DNA from: Pseudidiomarina woesei
GTDB lineage: Bacteria; Pseudomonadota; Gammaproteobacteria; Enterobacterales; Alteromonadaceae
Assembly (NCBI RefSeq): GCF_001418345.1
Contig: NZ_LIPW01000012.1
Coordinates: 1 to 48,362, forward strand
Direction of reading: 5' to 3'
DNA length: 48,362 bases
Shown here: positions 40,536 through 48,362 of the stretch, piece after piece
Layout: every line of letters begins with the position of its first letter
Position numbering within the stretch: position 1 is the first letter of the stretch
Program-made: the position numbers and the translations under genes
The notes under the pieces: model-generated
Databases searched by the model: none
Seen by the model: the letters and a program-made list of their open reading frames with translations, nothing else
Told to the model about the DNA's origin: nothing

Positions 40536-41144
40536 ATGAAGACGTTGTTAATTGGTTTTCTCGCATTGTTGGTTATGCCTTTGTCGGCACAAGCGAATGA
40601 GGAAAAGTTTAAAGAAGGTGTTCACTATAAAGTGATTGCTGAAGAAGGCACTAAACGCCCAGAAGTAAGAGAGTTTTTCTCATATTACTGTATTCATTGT
40701 TATCGCTTTGAAGTTGTAGCGGCAGCAATGAAAGAAGCCTATCCAACTTCATTTGAAAAGTCGCACATTGTTTCGCACCCAACTTTACGATTAATGGCGC
40801 GCGGTATGGTGGCAGCGAAGTTATTTAAAAAAGAAGAGCCAATTGGTAAGGCGTTTTATCAGCGTATTCACGACCAGAAAAAGCAAATTACCTCTGAAGA
40901 GGATCTACAAGCGATTTTCCACGTGCATGGTATTGAGGCTGAAAAGTTTGAAAAAGCCATGAGCCATCCACTGGTTGAAAAACAAGTGAATGAAATGGAA
41001 CGCAATATGAATAAATACAATATCAAGGCGACGCCAACCTTCATTGTGAATGGTAAGTATGAAATTATTACTAGCGGCTTTAACGGTAGCAAAGACGTTG
41101 TTGCTGATCTTGTAGAAGCTGCTGGCTACTTGATGAAGAAGTAA
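40536..41144 (+). CDS. dsbA: periplasmic disulfide oxidoreductase DsbA
   Basis: The 202-residue product has a signal peptide (to about residue 20) and a thioredoxin fold with active site Cys52-Ile-His-Cys55. A helical insertion follows, and the cis-proline loop is KATPTFIVNGKY. It oxidises cysteine pairs in exported proteins and is re-oxidised by DsbB. The CIHC variant differs from the CPHC of E. coli and may alter redox potential. Synteny with srkA supports the assignment. A terminator follows at 41202. Confidence 0.93.
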   Translation: MKTLLIGFLALLVMPLSAQANEEKFKEGVHYKVIAEEGTKRPEVREFFSYYCIHCYRFEVVAAAMKEAYPTSFEKSHIVSHPTLRLMARGMVAAKLFKKEEPIGKAFYQRIHDQKKQITSEEDLQAIFHVHGIEAEKFEKAMSHPLVEKQVNEMERNMNKYNIKATPTFIVNGKYEIITSGFNGSKDVVADLVEAAGYLMKK

Positions 41145-41158
41145 TTGAACAGCAACAG

Positions 41159-41247
41159 CGATATTAGCTATTAGAACAGCAGCTAGATTATTGGCTGTGT
41201 CAAAGCCCTCCAAGATGGAGGGCTTTTTTGTCTAATATCTAATATCT
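41159..41247. repeat. heptanucleotide repeat arms flanking a terminator, copy 3
   Basis: The left arm 41159-41175 begins CGATATTAGCTATTAGA (complement of AATAGCT and AATATCG units). The right arm 41234-41247 is two AATATCT units. They face each other around the dsbA terminator. The right arm supplies the stop codon of the acyltransferase. Confidence 0.75.
41202..41229 (+). terminator. Rho-independent terminator after dsbA
   Basis: AAAGCCCTCCA (41202-41212) pairs with TGGAGGGCTTT (41216-41226) around AGA and is followed by T residues. Confidence 0.9.
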
Positions 41248-42183
41248 TAACTTGCCCTTCATCGAGTCAATTAATTGATCTTTGCGCTGCCAACGGGCGT
41301 TTAGCCAATTCTGAAAATGCGCTTTAAATGTCTCATCATTGAAGTAGTCGCCAATTAAGTCGTCGGTGACGGGTAACGTCTCAACATTCACGTAAATATC
41401 TCGTAGCTGGCCAGATAATAGCTGCCAAACTGCCGGGCGCTTATCGTCGGGGTAGACTATGGTGATGTCTAAAATAGCGTCAAACTGTTTGCCCATAATC
41501 TGTAGTGCAAAAGCCGTTCCGCCTGCTTTAGGTGCAAGTAAATGTTTAAAAGAACTTTGTCGCTTTGCGTGTTTTTCAGGCGTAAAGCGGGTGCCTTCGC
41601 AAAAGTTAATGACCGTGGTTGGAATATGGCGAAATTTCTGACACTTCTTTTGTGTGGTGGCAATGTCTTTACCCTGTAATTTAGGGTTTTTGGCAATTTG
41701 CTCACGCGAATAACGCTTCATAAACGGCATATCAAGCGTCCAGCAGCCAAGCCCTACAATGGGTACCCAAATCAGTTGGTGCTTGAGAAAAAAACGCGGC
41801 ATGGGCATGTTGCGACAAGACAAATGCATTAATACCAATATATCTACCCAACTGCGGTGGTTGGCCAAAATCATATACCAGCGATCGCGATGTAACTGGC
41901 TATCTCCTTCTATATGCCAGCGCATTGGTTGGGTTAAGCGAAAGGTAGCTGACATGGCATAGCCCCATAAACGAAACAGCCCGTTTGCCCAAGTTGAAAA
42001 CATACGCTGCACCACTGGTATGGGCAGGAGCAACTTTGGCAAGCCGACCAAAATAATGAGAGCGCCAATAATTCCAGTAGACACTAATGCAAAAGTAAAT
42101 GTGATGATAAAACGAAAAGGAATTAACAAAGTTGTCAGCATAGTCTCAGCGCGTTTGTCGCAAATTGTTGGTGTGGTGCGCAT
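41239..42183 (-). CDS. PlsC-family acyltransferase, YihG-like
   Basis: I start at the ATG at 42183, which has GAGG 6 nt upstream, giving 314 residues; longer frames reach 42390 through the LexA box. Two N-terminal helices precede the acyltransferase motifs NHRSWVD (HX4D) and NFCEGTRF, with FFLKHQLIWVPIVG between them. This fits the YihG/AGPAT-like branch that acylates lysophosphatidic acid. The place next to dsbA is as in E. coli (dsbA, yihF, yihG). The final residues RY and the TAG stop lie in a heptanucleotide repeat. Confidence 0.9.
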   Translation of the reverse strand: MRTTPTICDKRAETMLTTLLIPFRFIITFTFALVSTGIIGALIILVGLPKLLLPIPVVQRMFSTWANGLFRLWGYAMSATFRLTQPMRWHIEGDSQLHRDRWYMILANHRSWVDILVLMHLSCRNMPMPRFFLKHQLIWVPIVGLGCWTLDMPFMKRYSREQIAKNPKLQGKDIATTQKKCQKFRHIPTTVINFCEGTRFTPEKHAKRQSSFKHLLAPKAGGTAFALQIMGKQFDAILDITIVYPDDKRPAVWQLLSGQLRDIYVNVETLPVTDDLIGDYFNDETFKAHFQNWLNARWQRKDQLIDSMKGKLRY

Positions 42184-42235
42184 ATGATACCTCATTGTGA
42201 AAGACTTGCCAGTTTCCCCAAAACACACTAAAGTA

Positions 42236-42255
42236 TACTGTATATTTGTACAGTA
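42236..42255 (+). promoter_or_regulatory. LexA (SOS) box
   Basis: A near-perfect palindrome, TACTGTATATTTGTACAGTA, contains CTGT-N8-ACAG and closely matches the E. coli SOS consensus. It lies 47 nt upstream of imuA and 53 nt upstream of the divergent acyltransferase. It predicts DNA-damage induction of imuA-imuB-dnaE2. Confidence 0.92.
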
Positions 42256-42301
42256 TTTCAGCCGTTGAATTTTCTTCCTCGGCTTATATAAAGAGGGGGT
42301 T

Positions 42302-42955
42302 ATGGCGTTTCCAGCACAAGTTGAAGCCTTGGTAAAGCAAGGCTTGGTTTGGCAGGGGCAGCAAGCGCCACTGCATAGATCACCTAGCAACGTATTAACT
42401 ACTGGCTGGCCTGAGCTTGATCAGCGCTTGGGTGGTGGTTGGTTGCAAGGCTGTGTACATGAACTGCAATTGCAGCAACAGTTTATTGGTGAGTTGACGT
42501 TACTATTACCTTTGTTGTCACAGCCTAATATCACCACCTTATGGATCAACCCTCCGGCGACTCCTTATGCACCAGGTCTTATTTATCAAGATATTGCATT
42601 GTTACAGCAGGTGATTGTGCAAGAGCCTGATAATAAGTTGGCGTTATGGGCGGCCGAGCAAGCGGTACAAAGCAAGGCGGTTGATCTTGTTTTATTTTGG
42701 CATACCACAGGGCTTTCGGCTGCTGCAGTGCGGCGCTTACAGCAGGCGGCAGAGGCCGCACAAAAAACAGTTTTTATTGTAACGGCTATACAACCAGAAG
42801 ACGACGCACGTGCTTATGCGATGCGGCTACGCTTAACTAAAATCGCTGCTGCGCCGCTACAAGTTGAGGTGTTAAAGCGTCGCTATGGTTGGCCGTTACC
42901 GCCATTTCCATGTGCCATTGAAAGCCGCTTACCAAGGCGTCGGCGAGTGTTATGA
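42302..42955 (+). CDS. imuA: ImuA, mutasome accessory protein
   Basis: The 217-residue product has a RecA/SulA-like core: LTTGWPELDQRLGGGWLQGCVHELQL, LTLLLPLLSQPNITTLWINPPATPYAPGL, and AAVRRLQQAAEAAQKTVFIVTA. The usual Walker A is absent, as in the ImuA family. It acts with ImuB and DnaE2 in SOS mutagenesis. GAGGGGG precedes the ATG. The start codon of imuB overlaps the stop (ATGA). Controlled by the LexA box upstream. Confidence 0.93.
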   Translation: MAFPAQVEALVKQGLVWQGQQAPLHRSPSNVLTTGWPELDQRLGGGWLQGCVHELQLQQQFIGELTLLLPLLSQPNITTLWINPPATPYAPGLIYQDIALLQQVIVQEPDNKLALWAAEQAVQSKAVDLVLFWHTTGLSAAAVRRLQQAAEAAQKTVFIVTAIQPEDDARAYAMRLRLTKIAAAPLQVEVLKRRYGWPLPPFPCAIESRLPRRRRVL

Positions 42956-44370
42956 ATCGTTGGGTATACTTGCATTTTCCACATCTGTTGCTGGACTACC
43001 AGCTAGCTTTGCAGCCGCCTGAACAAAGCCGGTACCCTCATGCATTGCTAGAAAGTCATGCAGCACGAAGAACTTTAGTGCAAGCCAATCAAACGGCTTT
43101 GCAAGCGGGTATCAAGCTGGGAATGGCCGATGTGTTGGCGAGTACCTTGGCGCCAAACTTACGCGTACATAGTTATTCCCAAGCACAAGAAAAACGGGTT
43201 ATTACACAGCTTGCGCAAGTGATTTATCAAGACATTGCCCAAATTGTTTTGTATCCACCTCAAGGCTTATTGTGCGAGGTTCGCAGTTTGGTGCGGCTAC
43301 GTGGGGGGTACGACGCTGTGGTAGCCCGTTTGCGGTCGCGTGTTGAGCAGTGGCCATTACGCTATTGCCTCAGTAGCGGGTATAGCCCGTTAGTTGCCAA
43401 GTTGCTTGCCGAGGCGGCTAGCCCAATCATTAGTCATGATCGTGAGGCGGTGCAGCAAGCCATTGCTGCGTTACCAATAACTTATAGTGGCTTAGCTGCA
43501 GTGCATATTGAAAAGCTCTACAACGTTGGGTTTACTTCGGTTGGAGACTTGCTCAAACGGCCGCGGGCAGAAATTGGGGTGCGCTTTGGTCGTGCGGTGA
43601 TGAACTATATGGCGGAATTAAGTGGCGACTTTAAACCACCACAAGCGTTTTATCATCCACCAGATAAGTTTGATGAAAAAGTAGAGTTAACTAGTGAAGT
43701 ATCCAGCTGGGGGCAGTTACTTTTTCCGTTAAAACGTTTACTGCAGCAGGCTGAAAGTTTTTTACAAAGCCATCAATGGAGTACACGAGCGTTAGTTATT
43801 CGCGCACATCATCGACAAGGTCCAGCTACGCAAGTACCTATTCAATTCGCTCATGCTGTTTGGCAACAAAATGACTTATTACAACTTTGTCAGTTGCATC
43901 TTGAGCGACAACAGTTACGTCAACCGGTACTAGCTCTTAGTATAGGGTTGCAACGGCCTGAATCACGACAAGCTAAATCTACTGAATTATTGGCTGGCGC
44001 ACCATCGGCTGATGACCAGCTAAGTGCTTTGGTTAGTCGCTTACAAGCTCGCTTAGGTGAGCAAAGTGTACAATCTGTTTGTTACAACGATGACTGGCGG
44101 CCCGAACGCCAAGGCCGAATACAGCCCTGGCAGCAGGGGCAAAAACAGCAGCCGTTAAAACAACAGCGGCCGTGTTGGCTATTACCGCAAGTACAACCTA
44201 TTGATCGTCAGCAGTGGCAGTTGCAATGGGGGCCGGAGCGTATTGTTAGCGGTTGGTGGGATGCTCAACCAATAAGGCGCGATTATTATATTGCGGTTGA
44301 TAAAGCACAGCGGCAAGGGTGGATCTTTCACAGTCAGCAAGGGTGGTATTTGCATGGCTGGTTTAGCTAG
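42952..44370 (+). CDS. imuB: ImuB, inactive Y-family polymerase-like protein
   Basis: The 472-residue product has Y-family palm, fingers and little-finger regions (VYLHFPHLLLDY, LSSGYSPLVAKLLAEA, SVGDLLKRPRAEIGVRFG). The catalytic Asp-Glu pair of active polymerases is missing, with GLLCEVRSLVRLRGG in that place, as in known ImuB. Its C-terminus would bind the sliding clamp and ImuA/DnaE2. The start overlaps imuA by 4 nt and the stop overlaps dnaE2 by 17 nt. Confidence 0.95.
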   Translation: MNRWVYLHFPHLLLDYQLALQPPEQSRYPHALLESHAARRTLVQANQTALQAGIKLGMADVLASTLAPNLRVHSYSQAQEKRVITQLAQVIYQDIAQIVLYPPQGLLCEVRSLVRLRGGYDAVVARLRSRVEQWPLRYCLSSGYSPLVAKLLAEAASPIISHDREAVQQAIAALPITYSGLAAVHIEKLYNVGFTSVGDLLKRPRAEIGVRFGRAVMNYMAELSGDFKPPQAFYHPPDKFDEKVELTSEVSSWGQLLFPLKRLLQQAESFLQSHQWSTRALVIRAHHRQGPATQVPIQFAHAVWQQNDLLQLCQLHLERQQLRQPVLALSIGLQRPESRQAKSTELLAGAPSADDQLSALVSRLQARLGEQSVQSVCYNDDWRPERQGRIQPWQQGQKQQPLKQQRPCWLLPQVQPIDRQQWQLQWGPERIVSGWWDAQPIRRDYYIAVDKAQRQGWIFHSQQGWYLHGWFS

Positions 44371-47300
44371 AGGTCTTACTTTGGGCGCAGCAGTAGCACA
44401 AGACAAAAGGCCGGCGGCGCTGCATTGTATTAGTAACTTTAGTTTTTTGCGTGGTGCGTCACATCCGCATGAGTTAGTTGAACGTGCCTGTGAACTTGGT
44501 TATCAAGCGTTAGCAATCACCGATGAGTGCTCCGTAGCTGGCGTAGTGCGTGCTTATGTGGCGGCACGAGATAAGCCGCTGCGTTTAATTATTGGTAGTG
44601 AGTTTCACGTACCAGAACTTGGCGTTTTTATTGTCTTAACGCGCAACCGACAAGGCTATGCTCAGCTCTGCCAGCTCATCACGACAGCGCGAAACCGCTG
44701 TAAAAAAGGCGATTACCGAGTCTCATTGGCGGACTTCTTAGGCACCTTACCCGACTGCAACCTGCTTTGGCGCTTACCTCAAAGCTGTTATGAACTTGCC
44801 GATATTGAACAAAGTGTTACAGCATTAAAGCAACATTACCCAAGTCGACTTTGGTTGGCTTATGGGCGTCATTATCATGCCTACGATGCTGATAACTATC
44901 GGCGCTATCAGCAGTTAAGTCAGGCTCATTACGTGCCTGTTGCCGCTGTTTGTGAGGTTTGTTATCACCAACCAAAACGCCACACCTTACATGATGTACT
45001 AGTTGCGATACGTCAGCGACAACCTATTGATAGCCAAGTTGCGCAACTTAAGCCCAATCAAGACTATTGCTTACGCAGCCCTAGCGAACTAACTAGTTGT
45101 TATCCTGAAGCTTGGCTAGCGCAAACAATTGGCATCGCTAAACAATGCTGCTTTTGTTTAAGCGAATTACGTTATGAATACCCTGCAGAATTGGTGCCTG
45201 AAGGAAGAACAGCCACAGACTATTTACGAGAGCTAACTTACACCGGCGCCGCCATACGTTTCCCTCAGGGGCTACGTAGCGATGTGCAAGCCAAGCTCGA
45301 GAAAGAACTCACACTGATCGCACAGCTAGGTTACGAATATTTCTTTTTGACAATTCATGACATTGTGCAGTTTGCCCAGCAACGCGGAATTTTGTACCAA
45401 GGCCGCGGTTCAGCTGCCAACTCTGTGGTGTGTTACTGCTTGCAAATTACCGCAGTAAACCCTGATCAAATTGATGTTTTATTTGAGCGCTTTATTTCCG
45501 CAGAGCGTGATGAGCCACCAGATATTGATGTGGACTTTGAACATGAACGGCGTGAAGAAGTTATTCAGTATATTTATAAAAAATACGGGCGGCACCGAGC
45601 AGCGTTGGCGGCCACGGTTATACGTTATCGTTTACGTAGTGCGTTGCGTGATGTTGGTAAGGCGCTCGGTTTTCATGAGCAGGAGCTAAGTCATTATTTG
45701 CGCCAAATTGATCGGCGCGATGGGCAACAAAGTTGGCAAGAGCAGTTAGCAGAAAAGTTTCCAGGGTTGCAAGCCAGCTATCGTGGACGTTGTTTATTAA
45801 AGCTCACGCAAAGTATTTTAGGCTTTCCTCGCCATCTATCACAACACGTCGGTGGGTTTGTTATTGCAGCGACACAACTGACCGATCTTGTTCCTGTTGA
45901 AAATGCCAGCATGCCAGAACGTACGGTTATTCAATGGGACAAAGACGATTTAGAAACCTTACACCTGATAAAAGTTGATGTGCTTGCCTTAGGTATGTTG
46001 ACGGCGCTACGCAAAATGTTTGCGTTAGTGAAGCAACACCACCAACGCGACTTAAACTTGGCGAATATCGTGCAAGAGGATGCCGCGGTTTACAGTATGT
46101 TGCAGCGAGCGGACTCTATTGGTGTGTTTCAAATTGAATCGCGAGCGCAAATGAATATGTTGCCACGACTGCGGCCAACCACGTTTTATGACTTAGTGGT
46201 ACAAATAGCTATTGTGCGGCCCGGGCCTATTCAAGGAGACATGGTGCACCCTTATTTGCGTCGTCGTGCCGGCATAGAGCCAGTTACTTTTCCCAGTGAG
46301 GCAGTCCGTGAAGTATTACAACGAACGCTCGGGGTGCCTATTTTTCAAGAGCAGGTTATTAAGCTTGCTATGGTTGCCGCCGGCTTTAGTGGTGGCGAAG
46401 CTGATCAGTTGCGCCGAGCGATGGCGAACTGGAAAAGTAGCGGTGAGCTACGGCAATTTGAAACCAAGCTGATTGCCGGCATGCGAGAGCGAGGGTATAG
46501 CGATGAATTTGCGCAGCGTATTTTTCAGCAAATATGTGGTTTTGGCGAGTATGGCTTCCCTGAGTCCCATTCGGCCAGTTTTGCCAATTTAGCCTATGCT
46601 TCGGCGTGGCTAAAATGCTATTACCCCGCGGCGTTCTACTGTGGGCTGCTGAACAGCCTACCTATGGGGTTTTATTCAGCTAGTCAGCTTATTCAAGACG
46701 CGAAACGGCATCATATTAATGTCTTACCAATCGATATTCAGCATAGCCAGTGGCATCACCAACTTGAATCCGGGCAACATGGGCTGCAGTTGCGTTTGGG
46801 TTTACGTTTAGTTAAAGGCTTATCACAAAGCGTTACTGAAAAGTTGTTAAGTCAACGCCCGAAAGGCGGGTTCCAACACTTACAACAGCTACGCTCCTTT
46901 GGGTTGGGCGGTGCCGACTTACATAAACTAGCAGCGGCTGATGCGCTGCAAGCATTAAGCGGCCACCGACATGAAAGCCAGTGGCAAAGCTTGGCATTGC
47001 AAGTTGAGCAGCTCCCCCTTTTTGCTGAAGCAGGGGGGCCGAAAAGCAATGCCGCTAGTTATGATCTTCAAGCTCTCCCTTTACCACCGCCGGCGGAGTT
47101 TCAAGACGTCGCCGTTGATTATAAAACGACGGGCGTCTCTGTTCGTCGCCACCCTATTGCGCTACTTCGTGAACAGCAAGGGTTAACAGGCTATAAGCTA
47201 GCCAGTGAGCTGGCGCAATGTCGGCATAAGCAATTGGTGCGCGTGGCGGGGCTAGTGACTTGTCGGCAACGGCCCGGCACGGCCTCAGGGGTTACTTTTG

Positions 47301-47521
47301 TAACCTTAGAAGATGAAACTGGTTTAGTGAATGTGGTGATTTGGCAGCAAACTGCGCGCTCTTTTCGGCAGGCATTTTTAACGGCGCAGTTATTAAAAGT
47401 AAAAGGAGTGGTTGAAATTCATGGTGATGTTATTCATGTCATTGCCGGTCATTTAGAAGACGGAACTGAGCAGTTAGCGCAACTAGGCGTCGCTGCTAAC
47501 CGCTCCCGTGACTTTCATTAA
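44354..47521 (+). CDS. dnaE2: error-prone DNA polymerase DnaE2 (ImuC)
   Basis: The product has 1055 residues from the ATG at 44354, inside the end of imuB. An N-terminal PHP domain (LHCISNFSFLRGASHPHELVERA) precedes the C-family polymerase core with GRGSAANSVVCYCLQIT, catalytic PDIDVDFEHERR near 390 and KVDVLALGMLTA near 543. HhH and OB regions follow (LVRVAGLVTCRQRPGTASGVTF near 960). It is the translesion polymerase of the SOS mutasome. Length and motifs match the DnaE2 family. Last gene of the operon. Confidence 0.97.
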   Translation: MAGLARGLTLGAAVAQDKRPAALHCISNFSFLRGASHPHELVERACELGYQALAITDECSVAGVVRAYVAARDKPLRLIIGSEFHVPELGVFIVLTRNRQGYAQLCQLITTARNRCKKGDYRVSLADFLGTLPDCNLLWRLPQSCYELADIEQSVTALKQHYPSRLWLAYGRHYHAYDADNYRRYQQLSQAHYVPVAAVCEVCYHQPKRHTLHDVLVAIRQRQPIDSQVAQLKPNQDYCLRSPSELTSCYPEAWLAQTIGIAKQCCFCLSELRYEYPAELVPEGRTATDYLRELTYTGAAIRFPQGLRSDVQAKLEKELTLIAQLGYEYFFLTIHDIVQFAQQRGILYQGRGSAANSVVCYCLQITAVNPDQIDVLFERFISAERDEPPDIDVDFEHERREEVIQYIYKKYGRHRAALAATVIRYRLRSALRDVGKALGFHEQELSHYLRQIDRRDGQQSWQEQLAEKFPGLQASYRGRCLLKLTQSILGFPRHLSQHVGGFVIAATQLTDLVPVENASMPERTVIQWDKDDLETLHLIKVDVLALGMLTALRKMFALVKQHHQRDLNLANIVQEDAAVYSMLQRADSIGVFQIESRAQMNMLPRLRPTTFYDLVVQIAIVRPGPIQGDMVHPYLRRRAGIEPVTFPSEAVREVLQRTLGVPIFQEQVIKLAMVAAGFSGGEADQLRRAMANWKSSGELRQFETKLIAGMRERGYSDEFAQRIFQQICGFGEYGFPESHSASFANLAYASAWLKCYYPAAFYCGLLNSLPMGFYSASQLIQDAKRHHINVLPIDIQHSQWHHQLESGQHGLQLRLGLRLVKGLSQSVTEKLLSQRPKGGFQHLQQLRSFGLGGADLHKLAAADALQALSGHRHESQWQSLALQVEQLPLFAEAGGPKSNAASYDLQALPLPPPAEFQDVAVDYKTTGVSVRRHPIALLREQQGLTGYKLASELAQCRHKQLVRVAGLVTCRQRPGTASGVTFVTLEDETGLVNVVIWQQTARSFRQAFLTAQLLKVKGVVEIHGDVIHVIAGHLEDGTEQLAQLGVAANRSRDFH

Positions 47522-47546
47522 GCTGACTTATATAACAGCTTTGTAC

Positions 47547-48095
47547 TTATATAGAAGTGACGTGCAGTAAGTAGTCTTCTTTTAATAACACATAGTTTGC
47601 CGCTGACTGTGGCAGAAAATTAAGCTCCGCCTCTGTCAAAGGGCGGGCTTCTTTCACTGGGCTACCCACATAAAGATGGCCACTACGCAAAGTCTTGCCT
47701 GGCGGCACCAAACTACCAGCACCAATAATAACGTCGTCTTCTACAACAGCACCGTCCATAATTACTGCCGACATACCAATAAGTACGCGGTTACCAACAG
47801 TACAACCATGCAGCATCACATGATGGCCAACGGTTACATCATCGCCAATAATCAGTGGATGCCCTTCAGGGTTGCCCTCACTTATACGACTAACATGCAG
47901 CACACTATTATCTTGGACATTCGTACGCGCACCAATGCGAATATGATTCACATCACCGCGTGCAGCTACTAACGGCCAAATACTACTATGTTCACCAATA
48001 TGCACATCGCCAACGACAACAGAACTTGCGTCGATATATACATGCTCCCCAAATTGCGGCTCAATGCCCCGATAGCTACGAATATCACCGTTCAT
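47547..48095 (-). CDS. gamma carbonic anhydrase family protein (YrdA-type)
   Basis: The 182-residue left-handed beta-helix protein has hexapeptide repeats and the metal histidines His67, His91/His92 and His96 (SVLHVS, GHHVMLHGC). Arg46, Asp48 and Gln61 match the gamma-CA site, and RGDVNHIRIG and TNVQDNSVLH are diagnostic. Trimers bind zinc or iron. Whether it hydrates CO2 is unknown, since many YrdA-type members show weak or no activity. Convergent with dnaE2. Confidence 0.94.
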   Translation of the reverse strand: MNGDIRSYRGIEPQFGEHVYIDASSVVVGDVHIGEHSSIWPLVAARGDVNHIRIGARTNVQDNSVLHVSRISEGNPEGHPLIIGDDVTVGHHVMLHGCTVGNRVLIGMSAVIMDGAVVEDDVIIGAGSLVPPGKTLRSGHLYVGSPVKEARPLTEAELNFLPQSAANYVLLKEDYLLHVTSI

Positions 48096-48234
48096 GACTA
48101 CTTACCCCGTTAATTCGCGAAAATGTTACATTTTTGATCTGAGATTCAACTTACCTAAAGATTAGCAGAAAGCCTTATTGGTGGCTAATCCGACAGTTTT
48201 CGTTGCTTTTTGCTGCGCTTCGTTCACAAAAACA

Positions 48235-48302
48235 GCAGTCGGCAAAAAAACACATAAAAATGTGAAAAAGGCGCTTGACGCAGCCAGTTAAATCTCTAAA
48301 AT
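48235..48302 (+). promoter_or_regulatory. strong stringent-type promoter, probably for an rRNA operon
   Basis: A-rich UP-like sequence (48243-48270) precedes -35 TTGACG (48275-48280). A 16-bp spacer and -10 TAAAAT (48297-48302) follow. A GC-rich discriminator GCGCCCC comes next. UP element plus GC discriminator is the rrn P1 arrangement. The rest of the window to 48362 holds no ORF. 48096-48234 shows nothing else I can name. Confidence 0.7.
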
Positions 48303-48362
48303 GCGCCCCACGCTTGAGGCAGACAACGAAGTCGCCAAAAGCACAAGTTTTGAGTCTGAAAA

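Noticed and set aside
42184-42390. Longer N-terminus for the PlsC-type protein
   Set aside because: It would cross the LexA box and part of imuA. The Cys-rich extension is unlike the family, and 42183 has a good ribosome site.

Overview
The window reads as a stretch of chromosome from a marine gammaproteobacterium. The synteny (ccoG-srkA-dsbA-yihG-like acyltransferase), the oxyR/ahpC/ahpD block, the imuA-imuB-dnaE2 mutasome and the mid-40s to 50 % GC look suit Alteromonadales, perhaps Idiomarinaceae. That placement is inference from gene content. I saw no tRNA gene, CRISPR array, prophage or intact insertion sequence.

1-3.9 kb is the tail of a chromosomal integron cassette array. Four attC-type imperfect dyads separate a MaoP/DUF413-like gene, a DUF2846 lipoprotein, a three-gene cassette (dual-OB protein, DUF488, DUF4326) and a YefM/RelE toxin-antitoxin pair. 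The last cassette has no recognisable attC. The integrase would lie off the left edge. 3.9-7.0 kb holds poorly characterised secreted, lipoprotein and membrane genes.

7-20.7 kb is housekeeping and accessory: an APC permease, a CDF zinc-type exporter, a PadR/permease-prefix pair with a four-copy operator, a GlsB-type stress protein, YghU, a BON lipoprotein, YccF, a saccharopine-dehydrogenase-like reductase, PldA, a DUF4442 protein, ChaC, an isoprenylcysteine-methyltransferase-like protein and a large SBP-PAS-GGDEF-EAL receptor with a degenerate GGDEF motif.

20.8-24.4 kb is a tight four-gene unit (CheY-like receiver, YaiO-type outer-membrane barrel, HEAT protein, processive GT2) that looks like an envelope polysaccharide module. 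Two bacterial PH-domain membrane proteins and a DJ-1/PfpI protein follow.

27.2-30.5 kb is a self-contained sigma-54 circuit. A DUF4168 secreted protein has a good -24/-12 promoter and is divergent from a histidine kinase and an NtrC-type activator. A perfect 11-bp dyad sits at enhancer distance. 30.5-33.6 kb pairs a PqqU/YncD-like TonB receptor with a PQQ-type aldose dehydrogenase, suggesting PQQ scavenging.

34.2-36.5 kb is oxyR divergent from ahpC-ahpD. 36.7-42.2 kb carries an M20 amidohydrolase, ccoG, srkA, dsbA and a PlsC-type acyltransferase. 42.2-47.5 kb is imuA-imuB-dnaE2 under a near-consensus LexA box. A gamma carbonic anhydrase follows, and the window ends in a strong stringent-type promoter, probably for an rRNA operon. 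An AATATCY heptanucleotide repeat family recurs at about 8.3, 36.6 and 41.2 kb.
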